Shown piece by piece: positions 35,047 to 45,809 of a DNA stretch of 64,000 nucleotides; within the stretch, counting starts at the first letter, position 1, and the number at the start of each line of letters is the position of its first letter. The stretch comes from Miscanthus floridulus. Taxonomy: Eukaryota > Streptophyta > Magnoliopsida > Poales > Poaceae. Below the pieces are notes generated by a model. That model made no database searches, was not told where the DNA came from, and worked only from the letters and a program-made list of their open reading frames with translations. The translations under genes were made by a program, and so were the position numbers. Location: assembly GCF_019320115.1 (NCBI RefSeq), contig NC_089585.1:145531769-145595768 (forward strand), read 5' to 3'.

Positions 35047-38000
35047 AGGACTGCAGAACATGGCAAGACATGACGTGATGTCCATAAAACTGTTTCTTTT
35101 GCATAGGGTTGTTGTTGTGTCTAGGATAGGGTTGAACACATTTCTTTATTTGTTTGGAGGCCTCCATGTTGGCAGAGGAGATGCTTGCCGCAAGGGTGCC
35201 TCTCCTTAACAGGTGGAGGGGAAAGAAAGGATTTAGGATACTAGAGTCTAGGACACATGGCAATTTGACAAAAGGGTAAAGAAGTTTTGTTCCTCAATTT
35301 TTTTTTTCACACATGAAAAATGTTGTAGTCAAAATTGAACTGAATATTATGTCATAATAGAACTTTCATCAAGATTCAAATTGATCGATCTCTGCTACAT
35401 TGAGATGCGCGCGCTAGTGCTCGATGCAGAGCTAGTGTAACCAACCGTAAAGAATTTATGACCTCACGTATTCTCATTTTCTTGTGAAATTACCATACGT
35501 ATGCTTGTTTGTCAAGACTAGCTCTGTAGACTGATTAGTTATAACAGATGCTTGTTTGGCAAGTTTCTCATTTTCTTGTGAAAAAAAACATGATTTGAAG
35601 ACCTGAGCTCAATCAGTAGACTGGCTTTATTATAAACCACATAATCAGTTGAGTTATGGGCTTAAGGCTCAGGTTAGCTTGAGTCGGCGCATTGGTCGGT
35701 TGTATTCGATCTGTGTCCAGGCACACGTTCTCAAAGAGCAGTTCTAGTAATTTTTCTCATTTGACATAAGCAAAGTCTCTCCCTGCCGAACTGCACGTAG
35801 CACCCGATTGAACGATGCGTCCTTCCTTCCACGGGTACACCTCCACATGCACTGTCAAGTACACGTACGCATTAACCCAAAGTCAATGAGTGTCGAGTAC
35901 AATCGGTCAGCAGCAGCTCAGCATGCTAGTCCCTTGTATTTGAGCTTTTTATTTAAATTAAAAGAAGGCTAATGATTAACCGGTTGATTTGTTGGTTGTT
36001 ATCGACCGTTTCTTGGGCCGTGTGATGTGGAAGCGTCCGCTTGGCTTCAGCGTCAAGCAAGCAATCATGCCGGTGCCTGTGTCCCTGCCTGACACACGAA
36101 CGCGAGCACGGAACACCCTACGACAATATCTCCTCTCTCACCTCCTTGTGTGGATTTTGTTTTTTTTAATTTCTGAAGAATTTGTGAATAATTTGATATA
36201 TATTTCTCTGATGTCTGGAATTCATAGAAATAATTTGTAAATCTTTTTGAAAAAATTGGCATATATTTGTGTTATTCCCATATTACATCACTTTTTTCAA
36301 TAAATTACGCTGAAGAAATCATTGTAAATATAGTAATAAGACAGTGTAAATATAGCTATAAGACAGTGGAAGTGTACGAGAAAAAATTGATTGATGGGAG
36401 GGGCTAAAACACCCTGTTGTTGACTAGACATTTCCTAAATTAAACGTGTATAAGGATTTGACCGTGGATTTTGACCACGGTTCCTCCGTGCCTAACCACT
36501 AGTACTGCTAGGTGAAGTTTCAACAGACCGTGTGTGTGTGTCGGCGAACAAAAGGGCGGACTCGCTCTGAACAAGACAATGCAAGTGCAAGTCAGCCACA
36601 TTTGGGGCAAGAAGACCAAGAGGACGCTGCACTTGATTGTACGCGGCGAGTGGGGTCAAAATCCGTTCAACACACACTGACATACACTATGGTACGTAGC
36701 GTTTGCTCCCTGGGTGCCACCCACAAGCGAGCTAGCTTGTCATAAAAAAAAAACGAGCTAGCTGCTCTTCGGAGTCCAGCTGAACCACTCAATGATGGCA
36801 CCACACCACAAATGTTGCGGTCGTCGACCGATTTGCGTGTTCGCGAGCGCCACGGCGCCCGGGTCACGGACCACGAGCGCGCGGGAGGGCGGGAGCCGGG
36901 AGCATCCAGCGCTCTCGCCGCGACTGCGCGCGCTCCAGTTGGATGGGGCACGGTGCGGCGTGGCATGCAGTCATGCAGGACCGGATCAAAACAGCAGCGG
37001 TCGCTGCTCCCGCCCCCTTCCGACGACGTTGATGCTGTATGTTCTTGCTAAATGGGGCACGACTGCGCGAGGCAGGCAACTCGGTCGCTGATCCTGTTAT
37101 TATGATAGAAAGGGAGCGTCCGAACAAGAATTAGGGGTCTGTTTGGGACTCATTCACTTCACTAAAACCAGCTTTGCTTCGTCAAACTCTAACACATGAC
37201 AACTTCACACACACACACACACAAAAACAACTAGAGTTTTTGAAGTAACCCTTTAGGTGCTCCACAAAATACAAATACTCGGAGTAGACCCTCAACTTCA
37301 CCTTTTCTCTGTAATAGAGTTCGTAGAGCTGTCTCTACTTGGCTAGCGAAGTTGGGAGTACACCGAAAAAATAGAGCAAAGTAGCCCTGGATAGACCATT
37401 ATTAGCATGGCCCTCTCCTTAACATAACTACAAAATGGAGTCATCAAGGAACCGATGGATCTTTAAGAGCATCTTCAAGAGTCTTGAGCGTTATTCGAGT
37501 AAAAATCGTTTTCTATATCTTGTTTTTTTAGTAAAATGCACTAGCGGCCCCTAAATTTGGCAAAGGGTCATTTAGGTTCCCGAACTCATAAAATGCACAT
37601 CTTGTTCATTGAACTTGGCACATGGTATGTTATAGGTCCAAATTAAACCCGTTTGCTGATGTGGTGGTCCACGCTGGCACTCTAGAGAGTCATCCTCGCT
37701 CTCAATCTTTGGCTAAACAAGAATTCTAGAATAGAGGATGTCTATATTTAGAAATCTATTAAAAAGGTTATTAGAGTTTTTTCTCTCTAAAGTCTCTATT
37801 CATATAAATTAGGAAGAGCGTAAAGAGTCTTCTGGAGTTACTCTAAGCATCCTCTAGAGCGATGTTATACCGTAAGCGTTGGGGGACGATATAAAAAAGG
37901 TTTATAAGATGTCACGATATTCATTTCTTGAGGCAATTTATAAGTGGCCTCCACCTTTTATTTAGACTAGCTCTACAATCATAACCTGTCTAAAAAATTG

Positions 38001-39430
38001 GGTCCTTGACGAGCTCTAAAATTTGGAAACCAACTTTTTTATTTGGGTCGTTTAAGTGCCCAAATATTCATCAATAATAAGTTATCAAATTTTTGAAATT
38101 TAAAATTTTAAACTACCTCGGCGGTGGCATGCTCTATATTAAAATTATAGTGTTCGACGAGATGTACAACTTATAGTTGACAATCTTTTCACTTAAAAAC
38201 TATTTATTAGAGTCACTACAGAGTTTTTGTAGCTGAATTAGAAAAAAATAGCCTTCTTATCTAGTTATTAAAAAATGCTAGGCACAAAGAGAATGGTCTC
38301 GAATTCAAATCCAAGAAAACAGCCGTCTAAAAAGAAAATAGCATGACTTATGACTCTAAAAATAAATTAAATTGTTTCGTAGCAGTAAAAAATCGATTGG
38401 TGGGCACGATCGTCCTTCAATATGCTACTCATGTAAACTAAACGAGCCACATGTAATTGCTATACGAGCTTACCTTCGAGGCCTTGCCTAGTGGCAGAGC
38501 ACCATCTCCAATGGTGAGAGCATTTTTACTCCTCTAATATAATGCTAAACTTCCAGATTAAGTTGAGTGCAAATAAATATGTGTGTAATTCTCAAAAAAA
38601 AAAAAAAAAGTCAACTGGCACATTCACAATTTCGTATGCCTCCTCCTGCACGGGCCTGACACCACACTACAAGCCGTTCGCACTTCGGCTTGCCTAACAA
38701 AGCCTCAGGCCCAAAAGGCCTTTCGGCCCAAAGAACGAATCATTGCTCAGTGCCACAACTGCTTGTTCTGCTGGTACGTGTTACATTGGCGATTTGGCGG
38801 TCTCTAAAAAAAGTCTAGGACACGGGACACCAACGTCAGAATCAGACGAACCCATCAAGCCTCTGTGCAAATTATGCGAGTGCATGTGCAATTGAGCACA
38901 CCGAAATGGCCTGTGAGGCTGTGACTCTGAGAAGAACACAACGCCCAATGGCGCCCCATGTTATGTCCGCTTCGCCAGAACGACGACGACTTGCGAAACA
39001 ACGAAGCACGTACTCAAGGACTTCGAAAAAGCTTTGCAAAATCTAATTAAGGAACACTTAGATACGTGCATCTCCGTCTTCTGATCTCGGATCTGCGTTC
39101 CATATTGAAGCTAATCTCTCTGTCGCACCACATATGCAGAGGAGTATTTTCTGCACGTGAATATGATCTGTCGCTTTTAAATTGCCTGTTTAATTTTTGA
39201 TTTAGCAATTGAGCCGCCTGCATGTTAGTTTTCGATTCGAGTCGGCGGAAGTTAATCAAACGGAGAAAAGTGGACAAGGGACAAATGTGTTTGAAATTTC
39301 GGATGAACTCAACCAAATCTTTCTGTACAGGTTGGGGCTGTTGCAATTATTTTGTCACAATTTTCCCCTCATCTCCCGAACTAAAGACCGCTCAACCCTG
39401 GACATCACAATACGTGTCGAGGGCATCGAG
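35047..39430. other. Intergenic between WRKY and PADRE genes
   Basis: The WRKY 3' UTR probably ends before about 35300. The rest has no supported gene. 36770-37080 is an isolated GC-rich patch with short overlapping ORFs and no motif. 36457-36480 contains two TTGACC W-box cores inside a short CCGTGG/CCACGG inverted repeat. (CA)n is at about 37205-37222, and 37140-38300 has MITE-like debris (ggtctgtttggg..., gcccctaaatttggcaaaggg). A poly(A) run at 38595-38610 follows a cttgcctagtggcagagc segment and may mark a small retroposed copy. Confidence 0.4.
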
Positions 39431-39540
39431 AGGTGAGAACCGGCCGGAGACGACTCGTCCTCGATCGATGGTGGTATTCACATCGGCAGATCAGAAAGAA
39501 AACCAAAAGAATAAGCGATCGAGCTCTTGGAGCCGTCGAT

Positions 39541-40083
39541 CTAGTCCGAGGCCTCCTCCACGATGCTCTCAAGCTGCGGCCTCCACACGCCGACGCGGGC
39601 GCCGCTCCACCGCCTCCGGTGGTGGCCGCCGGTCTTCTCGGCGAGCAGCTCCCTCAGGTAGTTGTCCTGCTCCGTCGTGTCGCCAGTTGCTGCGCTCTTC
39701 TTGGCGCTGTGGTGGTGACGGCGGCTCTGGCTCGGCCGCTTGCTGCCGCCGCCGCCGCTCTTCTTGGAGCTGCCGCTGCTGCTCTGCTTCTTGCTCCTCC
39801 GGTCGGCCGGCAGCGTCGCGGACGGGATGAGGAAGTAGATGCGGCCGCGCTTGAGCTCGGCGTCGGGCGACACGATGACGAGCTTCCTGGACCCGCACCC
39901 GGCCGCGCCGGACGGGGACCACGCCGTGGTGAGCGTGTGGTTGGGGTTCGCGGCGAGCACGGTGGCCGCAGCTACGGGGCAGCTGAACTCGTCGACGTGC
40001 CCGCTGAGGTGCACGATGCGGACCACGTCCAGGGCGCCGCAGGGGACCATGCAGGCCAGGCAGCACCGCAGGCTGTTGCCCAT
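39541..40083 (-). CDS. PADRE (DUF4228) domain protein
   Basis: A single exon of 180 aa. It starts MGNSLRCCLACMVPCG. Gly2 and the following Cys residues fit N-myristoylation and palmitoylation, which predicts plasma-membrane attachment. The folded part (about residues 15-95: VVRIVHLSGHVDEF, AANPNHTLT, GRIYFLIPS) matches the DUF4228/PADRE family. The rest is disordered and basic (Lys/Ser/Gly/His-rich) and ends with a conserved-looking WRPQLESIVEE. PADRE genes respond to pathogens and abiotic stress in Arabidopsis, and their biochemical role is unknown. The frame stays open upstream to 40458, but the family start at 40083 is preferred. The WRKY gene is 4.5 kb away on the other strand. Confidence 0.9.
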   Translation of the reverse strand: MGNSLRCCLACMVPCGALDVVRIVHLSGHVDEFSCPVAAATVLAANPNHTLTTAWSPSGAAGCGSRKLVIVSPDAELKRGRIYFLIPSATLPADRRSKKQSSSGSSKKSGGGGSKRPSQSRRHHHSAKKSAATGDTTEQDNYLRELLAEKTGGHHRRRWSGARVGVWRPQLESIVEEASD

Positions 40084-40249
40084 GACGCTGTCGTCGTCGT
40101 CGGAGGAGGAGGAGGTGTGGTGGTGCTCGACCGCTGGACGTGGGGGTGGGGGCACGGCACAGCTCAGCTCGGCTTCTTGATTGGAATGGAACCCGGGACG
40201 ACTCCTTGTGATAATGTGACGGATGGGAGTGGCGGAGGCCAGCTGCTCG

Positions 40250-40257
40250 TATACATA
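40250..40257 (-). promoter_or_regulatory. TATA-like element of the PADRE gene
   Basis: TATGTATA on the minus strand, 167 bases upstream of the ATG, next to a GGCGCGC motif. This is the best candidate in the region but it is not a consensus box. Confidence 0.4.
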
Positions 40258-40291
40258 GCGCGCCAAGGTGGAGGTGGACCCGGGGTGGGGG

Positions 40292-40316
40292 TGGGGGGGG
40301 GGGGGGGGGGGGGGGG
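40292..40316 (+). repeat. Poly-G tract (about 25 G)
   Basis: An uninterrupted run of about 25 G on the plus strand, preceded by CCCGGGGTGGGGGTG. On the minus (PADRE) strand it is a poly-C tract just upstream of the core promoter. Such runs form G-quadruplexes and are length-variable. The exact count may also be a sequencing artefact. Confidence 0.85.
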
Positions 40317-40419
40317 TGTTGTGCCATGCTGCCATCTTTAAAGTCATAGCTCTCTCGCTGGCTTTGCGATTGAATAATGTTCCAAATGCTTCGTAAGAAT
40401 TGAGTAGCAATGTTACGGG

Positions 40420-41765
40420 TACAAATAAGCACTTGGTATTGTTTAAGAGAACGTACACACAATCTTGTACATAAAACTTTCAAATTGTGTGGTGTGCAGA
40501 GCTCAATGCCACGTTTAGAAGACGACAATCGCAGCGGTTTATGCAAATTCTTGAGGCCCTTGTACATTACAAACATGACAAGATCATCTCCGAGTATAGA
40601 TAATTCTTAGACTCTGAAGTTTGGTTAAATATAACTGGTTTCGGTTCAGTTGTTTCTAGAAATTCTACATAAAAGTGTAATAATCATTGTAAGCTAGAGT
40701 CGAGCATAACTACCAAACAAAACAAAAATTGAAATAATGAATAATTGGCAAAAAACAAAAATGATGAGTCATTTGTAAAAGCACCATGAAGCCGATTATC
40801 CGTTCTTCTCTACCAAGCCATATCTTGTAGTAGTTCTAGCATTATTGATGGAGCATATGGCCTTGTTTTTTCTCAAGTATATCTACTCCTACTTCAGAAA
40901 GAAAACTATGGATAGGATCGAGAGATACAAATCACTTGTTTGTTTACCTGCACTTTGTTGGAGCCTATGCAGCACAGAATCCAAAGCGCCCTTGGGCCAG
41001 GCCGGGAGGAAACGAAGGTGAAGCTCGTTTCTCTCGAGCGCGGCTTGCTCGGGCACCGATGTGGGTGCAGGTGGTTGGTGAATGTGACTGACATGTGGGC
41101 CCTCCAGCGCACCAGGGTACCACCGTGGCACCGTACCAGGCTGGGTTCGATACTAAGGAAGGTTAAGGTACGAGCTTAACCTAATCATTAAGGTAGGTCC
41201 GGGTCCAAATAATAATAGTTGATTTGATGTTCAGGTATATTTGTTTAATTAGTTGCTGAAAAGATGTTTATAACAAGGAATTGAAGGAAAGAAATGTAAA
41301 GGTCGACTCTACCTGTTTCATCAGCTAGTAAAATTGAAGTGAGTCCATACGTATTACATTTAGGATCTGTTACATTTATGACTTGTCACAAAAATTTACG
41401 AAGCTCTTTAATTGCCACGGATGTTGGGAAAAGTTAACAATTATATTTAGAGTATGTTTGTTTCATGTTTTTGCTGACTTCTATCAGCTAGAGCCAAAAG
41501 CTAAAATAAATAATCCAGCTGTTAAGCTGGCTTTTAAAAAACTACTACAAAGCTAGTTTTTCAGGAAATAAACTAAAAGGTTAAAAAGAGCACACTGAGA
41601 GGAGTTGGTCTAGCATCTAATGCGTTGAGAAGCTAAAAATATAGTGTGACCTTGTGGAGGGAGACGTCTCACGGCCCCCTCCTCTCTACCTCTGTGGTGG
41701 TTCGAGTCCTAGATTGTCGGCATGCATTTTTTTATTGGTGGATGTTGTTGCTTGGTCAAGGCCTT
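40420..41765. other. Intergenic upstream of the PADRE gene
   Basis: AT-rich sequence with a GC-richer patch at 40950-41160. The short ORFs there (68-80 aa on both strands) show no motif. Positions 41450-41600 resemble MITE debris. Nothing else is recognisable. Confidence 0.35.
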
Positions 41766-41868
41766 GCTCGTTTGGTTAATAAGCCATGACTGAAAGTTGT
41801 TGTGAAAGAAAAATATTGTTCGCTTGCTGAAAAAATATGGATTATAAGCCAAGCGAACGTGGCGTAGA
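41766..41868. mobile_element. Short hAT-like MITE, copy 1
   Basis: Ends tgctcgtttggttaataagcc and ggattataagccaagcgaacg are inverted repeats, with a central tgtgaaagaaaaatatt. This is a common small grass MITE. Boundaries are approximate. Confidence 0.6.
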
Positions 41869-41869
41869 G

Positions 41870-43743
41870 CCACGAAACTGTGGTAGATGGGCGGTGCTAC
41901 CTCTTTAGTTGTTCTGGTCGCTCTGGTCCGGTTGCTCATGTTTATCTTGGGTCGTGCCTGTTTGAATTCTAAGTTGCAAGGTTAGCTAGTTGCCTACGCA
42001 TTTGGGGCCTGTTTAATTTCTTGTCTAGGCAAGTTTGTCTAGCTAGGCGACAATTCAGACCACTGATTTTAAGGGTCTGAGAATTTGTTGTTTGGTGGGA
42101 CATTTGTCTATTATAGGACAACAGCCCAATAGACTATTGGGCATTGGTTCTGCTTCGTAGCCTTTGGCTTACTTGCTCCTGAGGTCGTATGCGCTAGGAG
42201 TTATTTTCCTCCTTGGTTTTGCTCACTACGTAATAACTCTTTCCTTTTTAAATGTAATACCTGCTCAGCACGTTTTGAAAAAAAGTAATGATTTATCATC
42301 TATCTTGTTTTTTTAGTTGTACTTATCATCTACATCTTGCAGACTTGCACCATGGACTGGTGGCAAAAGATGATACCCACACATGATTTGGATCTCCAAT
42401 CCAGCTCGAAAGAGTGCAAAAAACAATTAGTATCAGCAAGGTTTTAGTCAATTTAAAAATTGTAACACGTTTACCCCGTACGGATTTACATGGTTTACCT
42501 CAGTTCTCCCACACTGTTGTCTCGTCAGTTGTTACAACTACTCTCTCCGTTCTAATTTGTAAGTTGCTTTGTTTTTTTCATACATAACTTTTGCTATGTA
42601 TCATGTACACATAGCAAAAGCTATGTATCTAGATCCTCTTTGGCTGACAGGGCTTCTAGAGGGGTTTCAGCTCTGGTTTCTCGGGCTTTTGAAATGAAGC
42701 CCTATCTAACACTTGCTCACAAAAATAGCTCTGCGAGAGATGCTGCAGAGTGGATAAGCTGTTTTATACACTAGAGGGGTGAAGCCACCTAAACATGGCT
42801 TCTTCGGCTTAAAGTGAGGCCGTTTGCAAAGAAGCTCTGTCAAACATGGTCTTACAATTTGGAAAATGAGAAGAAAAACAACCTGCTCTATTGTCTGCTA
42901 GGCATTGATACGGACACCCGTGGCATCCATTCAACTAAGCACCGCCACGTCCGTGCACGCTCGCCTTTCCCACCTTACCATCTACTTTTTTGCTTTGCCC
43001 TTCAAACTCTTCCCAATGCCTCGGGCCTATTTAGGGGAGTTTTGGTAGCTTTTGCTTATCCAGAAAGCTCAAAAAAAGCTAGAAACTTTCCCATACATCG
43101 CTTCTTTCAGCTGACAAAAACTCCAAAAGCTGCACTTGGTACTAAAAGTAGATAAGCTTCCTCCGAGTAGCTTTCAGAAAGCTTTCCAGGAGTTGCTTTT
43201 GGAAAAGCTACAGCTCATCCAGACATAGCTTTAATCTTTCTCGGTTTTCACAAAGCTCACTCCATCGTTGCTACTAATAAAAGCCGTTTGTTGTAAAAAA
43301 AAAAATATATCCTATCTATACCGGTGCTACATTCTATAGCCTTTCCTTAGTAGTGCTGTATAGGACCAGGTTGTTTGTGACGATCCATGGGTGAATGCCA
43401 AATATGGTAGCGCCGGTATAGGTATGACACAAGGAAGAGGGAGTGTGTATGGCATTCCCATGGACAATAGGAGATCCTCTCGTGGTGAGTCGGTTTCTCA
43501 GTCCACCACTCCAGTAGAAGTTTGGTGCTTGTAAGAATTTTCTATTTGATTATAGACGGAGCCAGCCAGGTGGCACTATAGACCATGAATTATCCTAAAA
43601 TTTAGTTCATAGTTGAAGTTAAGTAAGATGCACAAAAAATATGATAATATATATGTACTACTCTATAATTTGGTCAAACATTTAAGATGATCCTAAGATG
43701 ATCGTGATCCGATAAATCCTAGCTATGGCTTTGGTTTCGCAGC
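41870..43743. other. Intergenic with repeat debris
   Basis: 42540-42630 holds a Stowaway-like half (actctctccgttctaatttg) and a short hairpin built on tagcaaaagctatgtat. 42650-43230 is debris rich in 'aaaagct' phrases. No gene is supported. The 113-aa ORF at 42814-43155 has no recognisable motif. Confidence 0.4.
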
Positions 43744-43873
43744 ATGTTCGGTTGGCTGGTTCGTATGGTTGTTGGTTCGTGAATAAGTATTGCTGACTGG
43801 TTTGTGTGAGAAAAAAATATTATTACGGCTAAAAATTTATGATCATTTACGACGAGCCCCAAACGAACAGGCC
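43744..43873. mobile_element. Short hAT-like MITE, copy 2
   Basis: Starts gcatgttcggttggctgg and ends gagccccaaacgaacaggc, with a central tgtgagaaaaaaatatt as in the copy at 41766. Boundaries are approximate. Confidence 0.55.
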
Positions 43874-44285
43874 GTCGATAGATGCTGCTGTCAACGCGCA
43901 GCGCAGTTGGCAGCTGGGGAATCCACAGATAAGCGATCGGCGCGTGCAGACCTAAACACGGCGAGGCCGTGACCGAGTCGTCATTTGTCCGCCTTGCTAC
44001 ATGCTACCTGTCCATCCGTCAGGCCGGCGCGCACAGGCGAGTGACAGATGGACCCACGGCGAGCAGTGCGCCGTCTCCACGTGCAGGCGGCAGCTCCAAA
44101 TAGCTGGACTGGAGATGCCGCCACCCGCCCATGCCGGTGACCGGTGAGGAGCTGGAAGAGGAAGCTTCGTGCGGGCTCGGACTCGGAGGTGCATCCAACC
44201 GCCACCGTACGGGCACCGACCGCCTCGTCGTCAGAATATCGGATAGGAGTACTACAGTATACAGATCAAAATCCGCTATCAAACG

Positions 44286-44520
44286 TCTTGTTTAGTTCAC
44301 CCCAAATTCCAAAAAGTTGCTACAGTACCTGTCACATCGAATGTTTGTGGCCCGTGCATAGAGCATTAAATGTAGACGAAAAGAAAAACTAATTGCACAG
44401 TTTGGTGGGAAATTACGAGACGAACGTTTTAAGCCTAATTAGTCAATGTTTGGATACTATTTACCAAATAAAAACGAAGATGCTACAGTAACCCCAGATT
44501 CTAAATTTTGCGAACTAATA
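44286..44520. mobile_element. PIF/Harbinger-type MITE, second copy
   Basis: It aligns along its whole length with 24541-24783 (gttgctacagtacctgtcac, gacgaacgttttaagcc, tgctacagtaacccc). Terminal repeats are eroded and no target duplication is visible. Confidence 0.7.
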
Positions 44521-45120
44521 CTCCATCGAATCCGTCATTTGCGCCAGGGAGGCAGGCACTGTCTCCGTCCGCGTCGCGCGGAGAGAGCTGCTCCTGCTCG
44601 GGGCCTGGCCTCGGCCACATGTGGCAGCGGCAGGCAAACCAACCTGGCAAGATGTGAGGCGTCAGTGTGTTGTGGCTGTACTCACGCCTGTACTGGACTG
44701 TACACTGCACAGTACGGTGCTGTACTCACAGTGGAGTTTTGACCCCGTCTCGGTGTCTCTGCCACTCTCTAGCTGGCGGCCGTGGGCATGTCATGTGATG
44801 GATTCGAAGCATCTAGCCTACGGAGTACTCCTATATAAAAAATTATGCTACAGTATCGTAAAAAATGAATTCTGAACTTGCCAATTTTTGTTAAAGCAAC
44901 TATATAGATTTATATGTTTATTATAAAAATATATTTTATAATCAATCTAATAACACTTATTTATATTATGTACAGTACATGTTGGGTTCATAAACCCAGG
45001 GTGCCTCGTGGACCGGCTTCTCCGCAAAGGCTCGGCCCAAGCAGACAACGCGCAACTCATGGGCCGGCCCAAGTGTCTAAAACAACAGGCCAGAAGAGCG
45101 GTCCAGTCACCGACCGGAAG

Positions 45121-45604
45121 CAGTGGCGGAGCCAGGAATTATCCTTAGGGGGGGCCGGCCGCCAGGAATTATACTTAAGGGGGGTCGGTCAAAAGAGCCA
45201 ACATGTAAAAATTAAGTGTAACTCAACTCGTTAGGTTCCTTGTGATGACTATCAGAATTAATTCACTGACTTGAACGGGTTCTCGCAATTTCTTATATGT
45301 ATTCTAGGATCTAAGACGTTATTTTTTCAGCGGTAAGTGATATGCCCGTTAACAGCAAGACGTATAGGATGACTTTGTAAATCTTGAGTACCGACTCGGG
45401 CTTTTTCATTGCGATAATTTTATTATCTAGTTGTGTTTTGTATGATTATATTATCTAGAAGATATTAATAGGTATATATGACAATAATTTTATATAATCT
45501 CTCTCTTAATATAAATAAAAAATATTAAGTCATACTACTAATTTTTTTTGTGAAATATTGGGGGGGCCATGGCCCCTGCCAGCCCCCCCTTGGCTCTGCC
45601 AGTG
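45121..45604. mobile_element. hAT-type non-autonomous element, 8-bp TSD
   Basis: 484 bp with ends CAGTGGCGGAGCCAGG and TTGGCTCTGCCAGTG, flanked by ACCGGAAG at 45113-45120 and 45605-45612. It is inserted in the solo LTR. Non-coding, AT-rich inside. Confidence 0.88.
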
Positions 45605-45809
45605 ACCGGAAGGTCAGGCCGAGGAGGAACAGCGCCCGCTCGTCGACTCGGCCCACCTCTCCGACCGGAGCGCTCACTTTGGTCTCCGGCGCCTCCGGAC
45701 GGTCTCTCCGACCGGAAGACCTGGCAAAGCACTACCTCCGACTCCGACCCCACGTCTCCGACCGGGGTATGCAAAGACCCTGTTCACTGCTCTTCTCCGA
45801 CTGGCGCAA

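Noticed and set aside
40084..40458. In-frame N-terminal extension of the PADRE ORF
   Set aside because: The extension crosses the poly-C tract and the TATA-like element. The family begins at the MGNSLRCC start.
42814..43155. 113-aa plus-strand ORF
   Set aside because: No motif, and it lies in sequence with repeated 'aaaagct' phrases typical of repeat debris.
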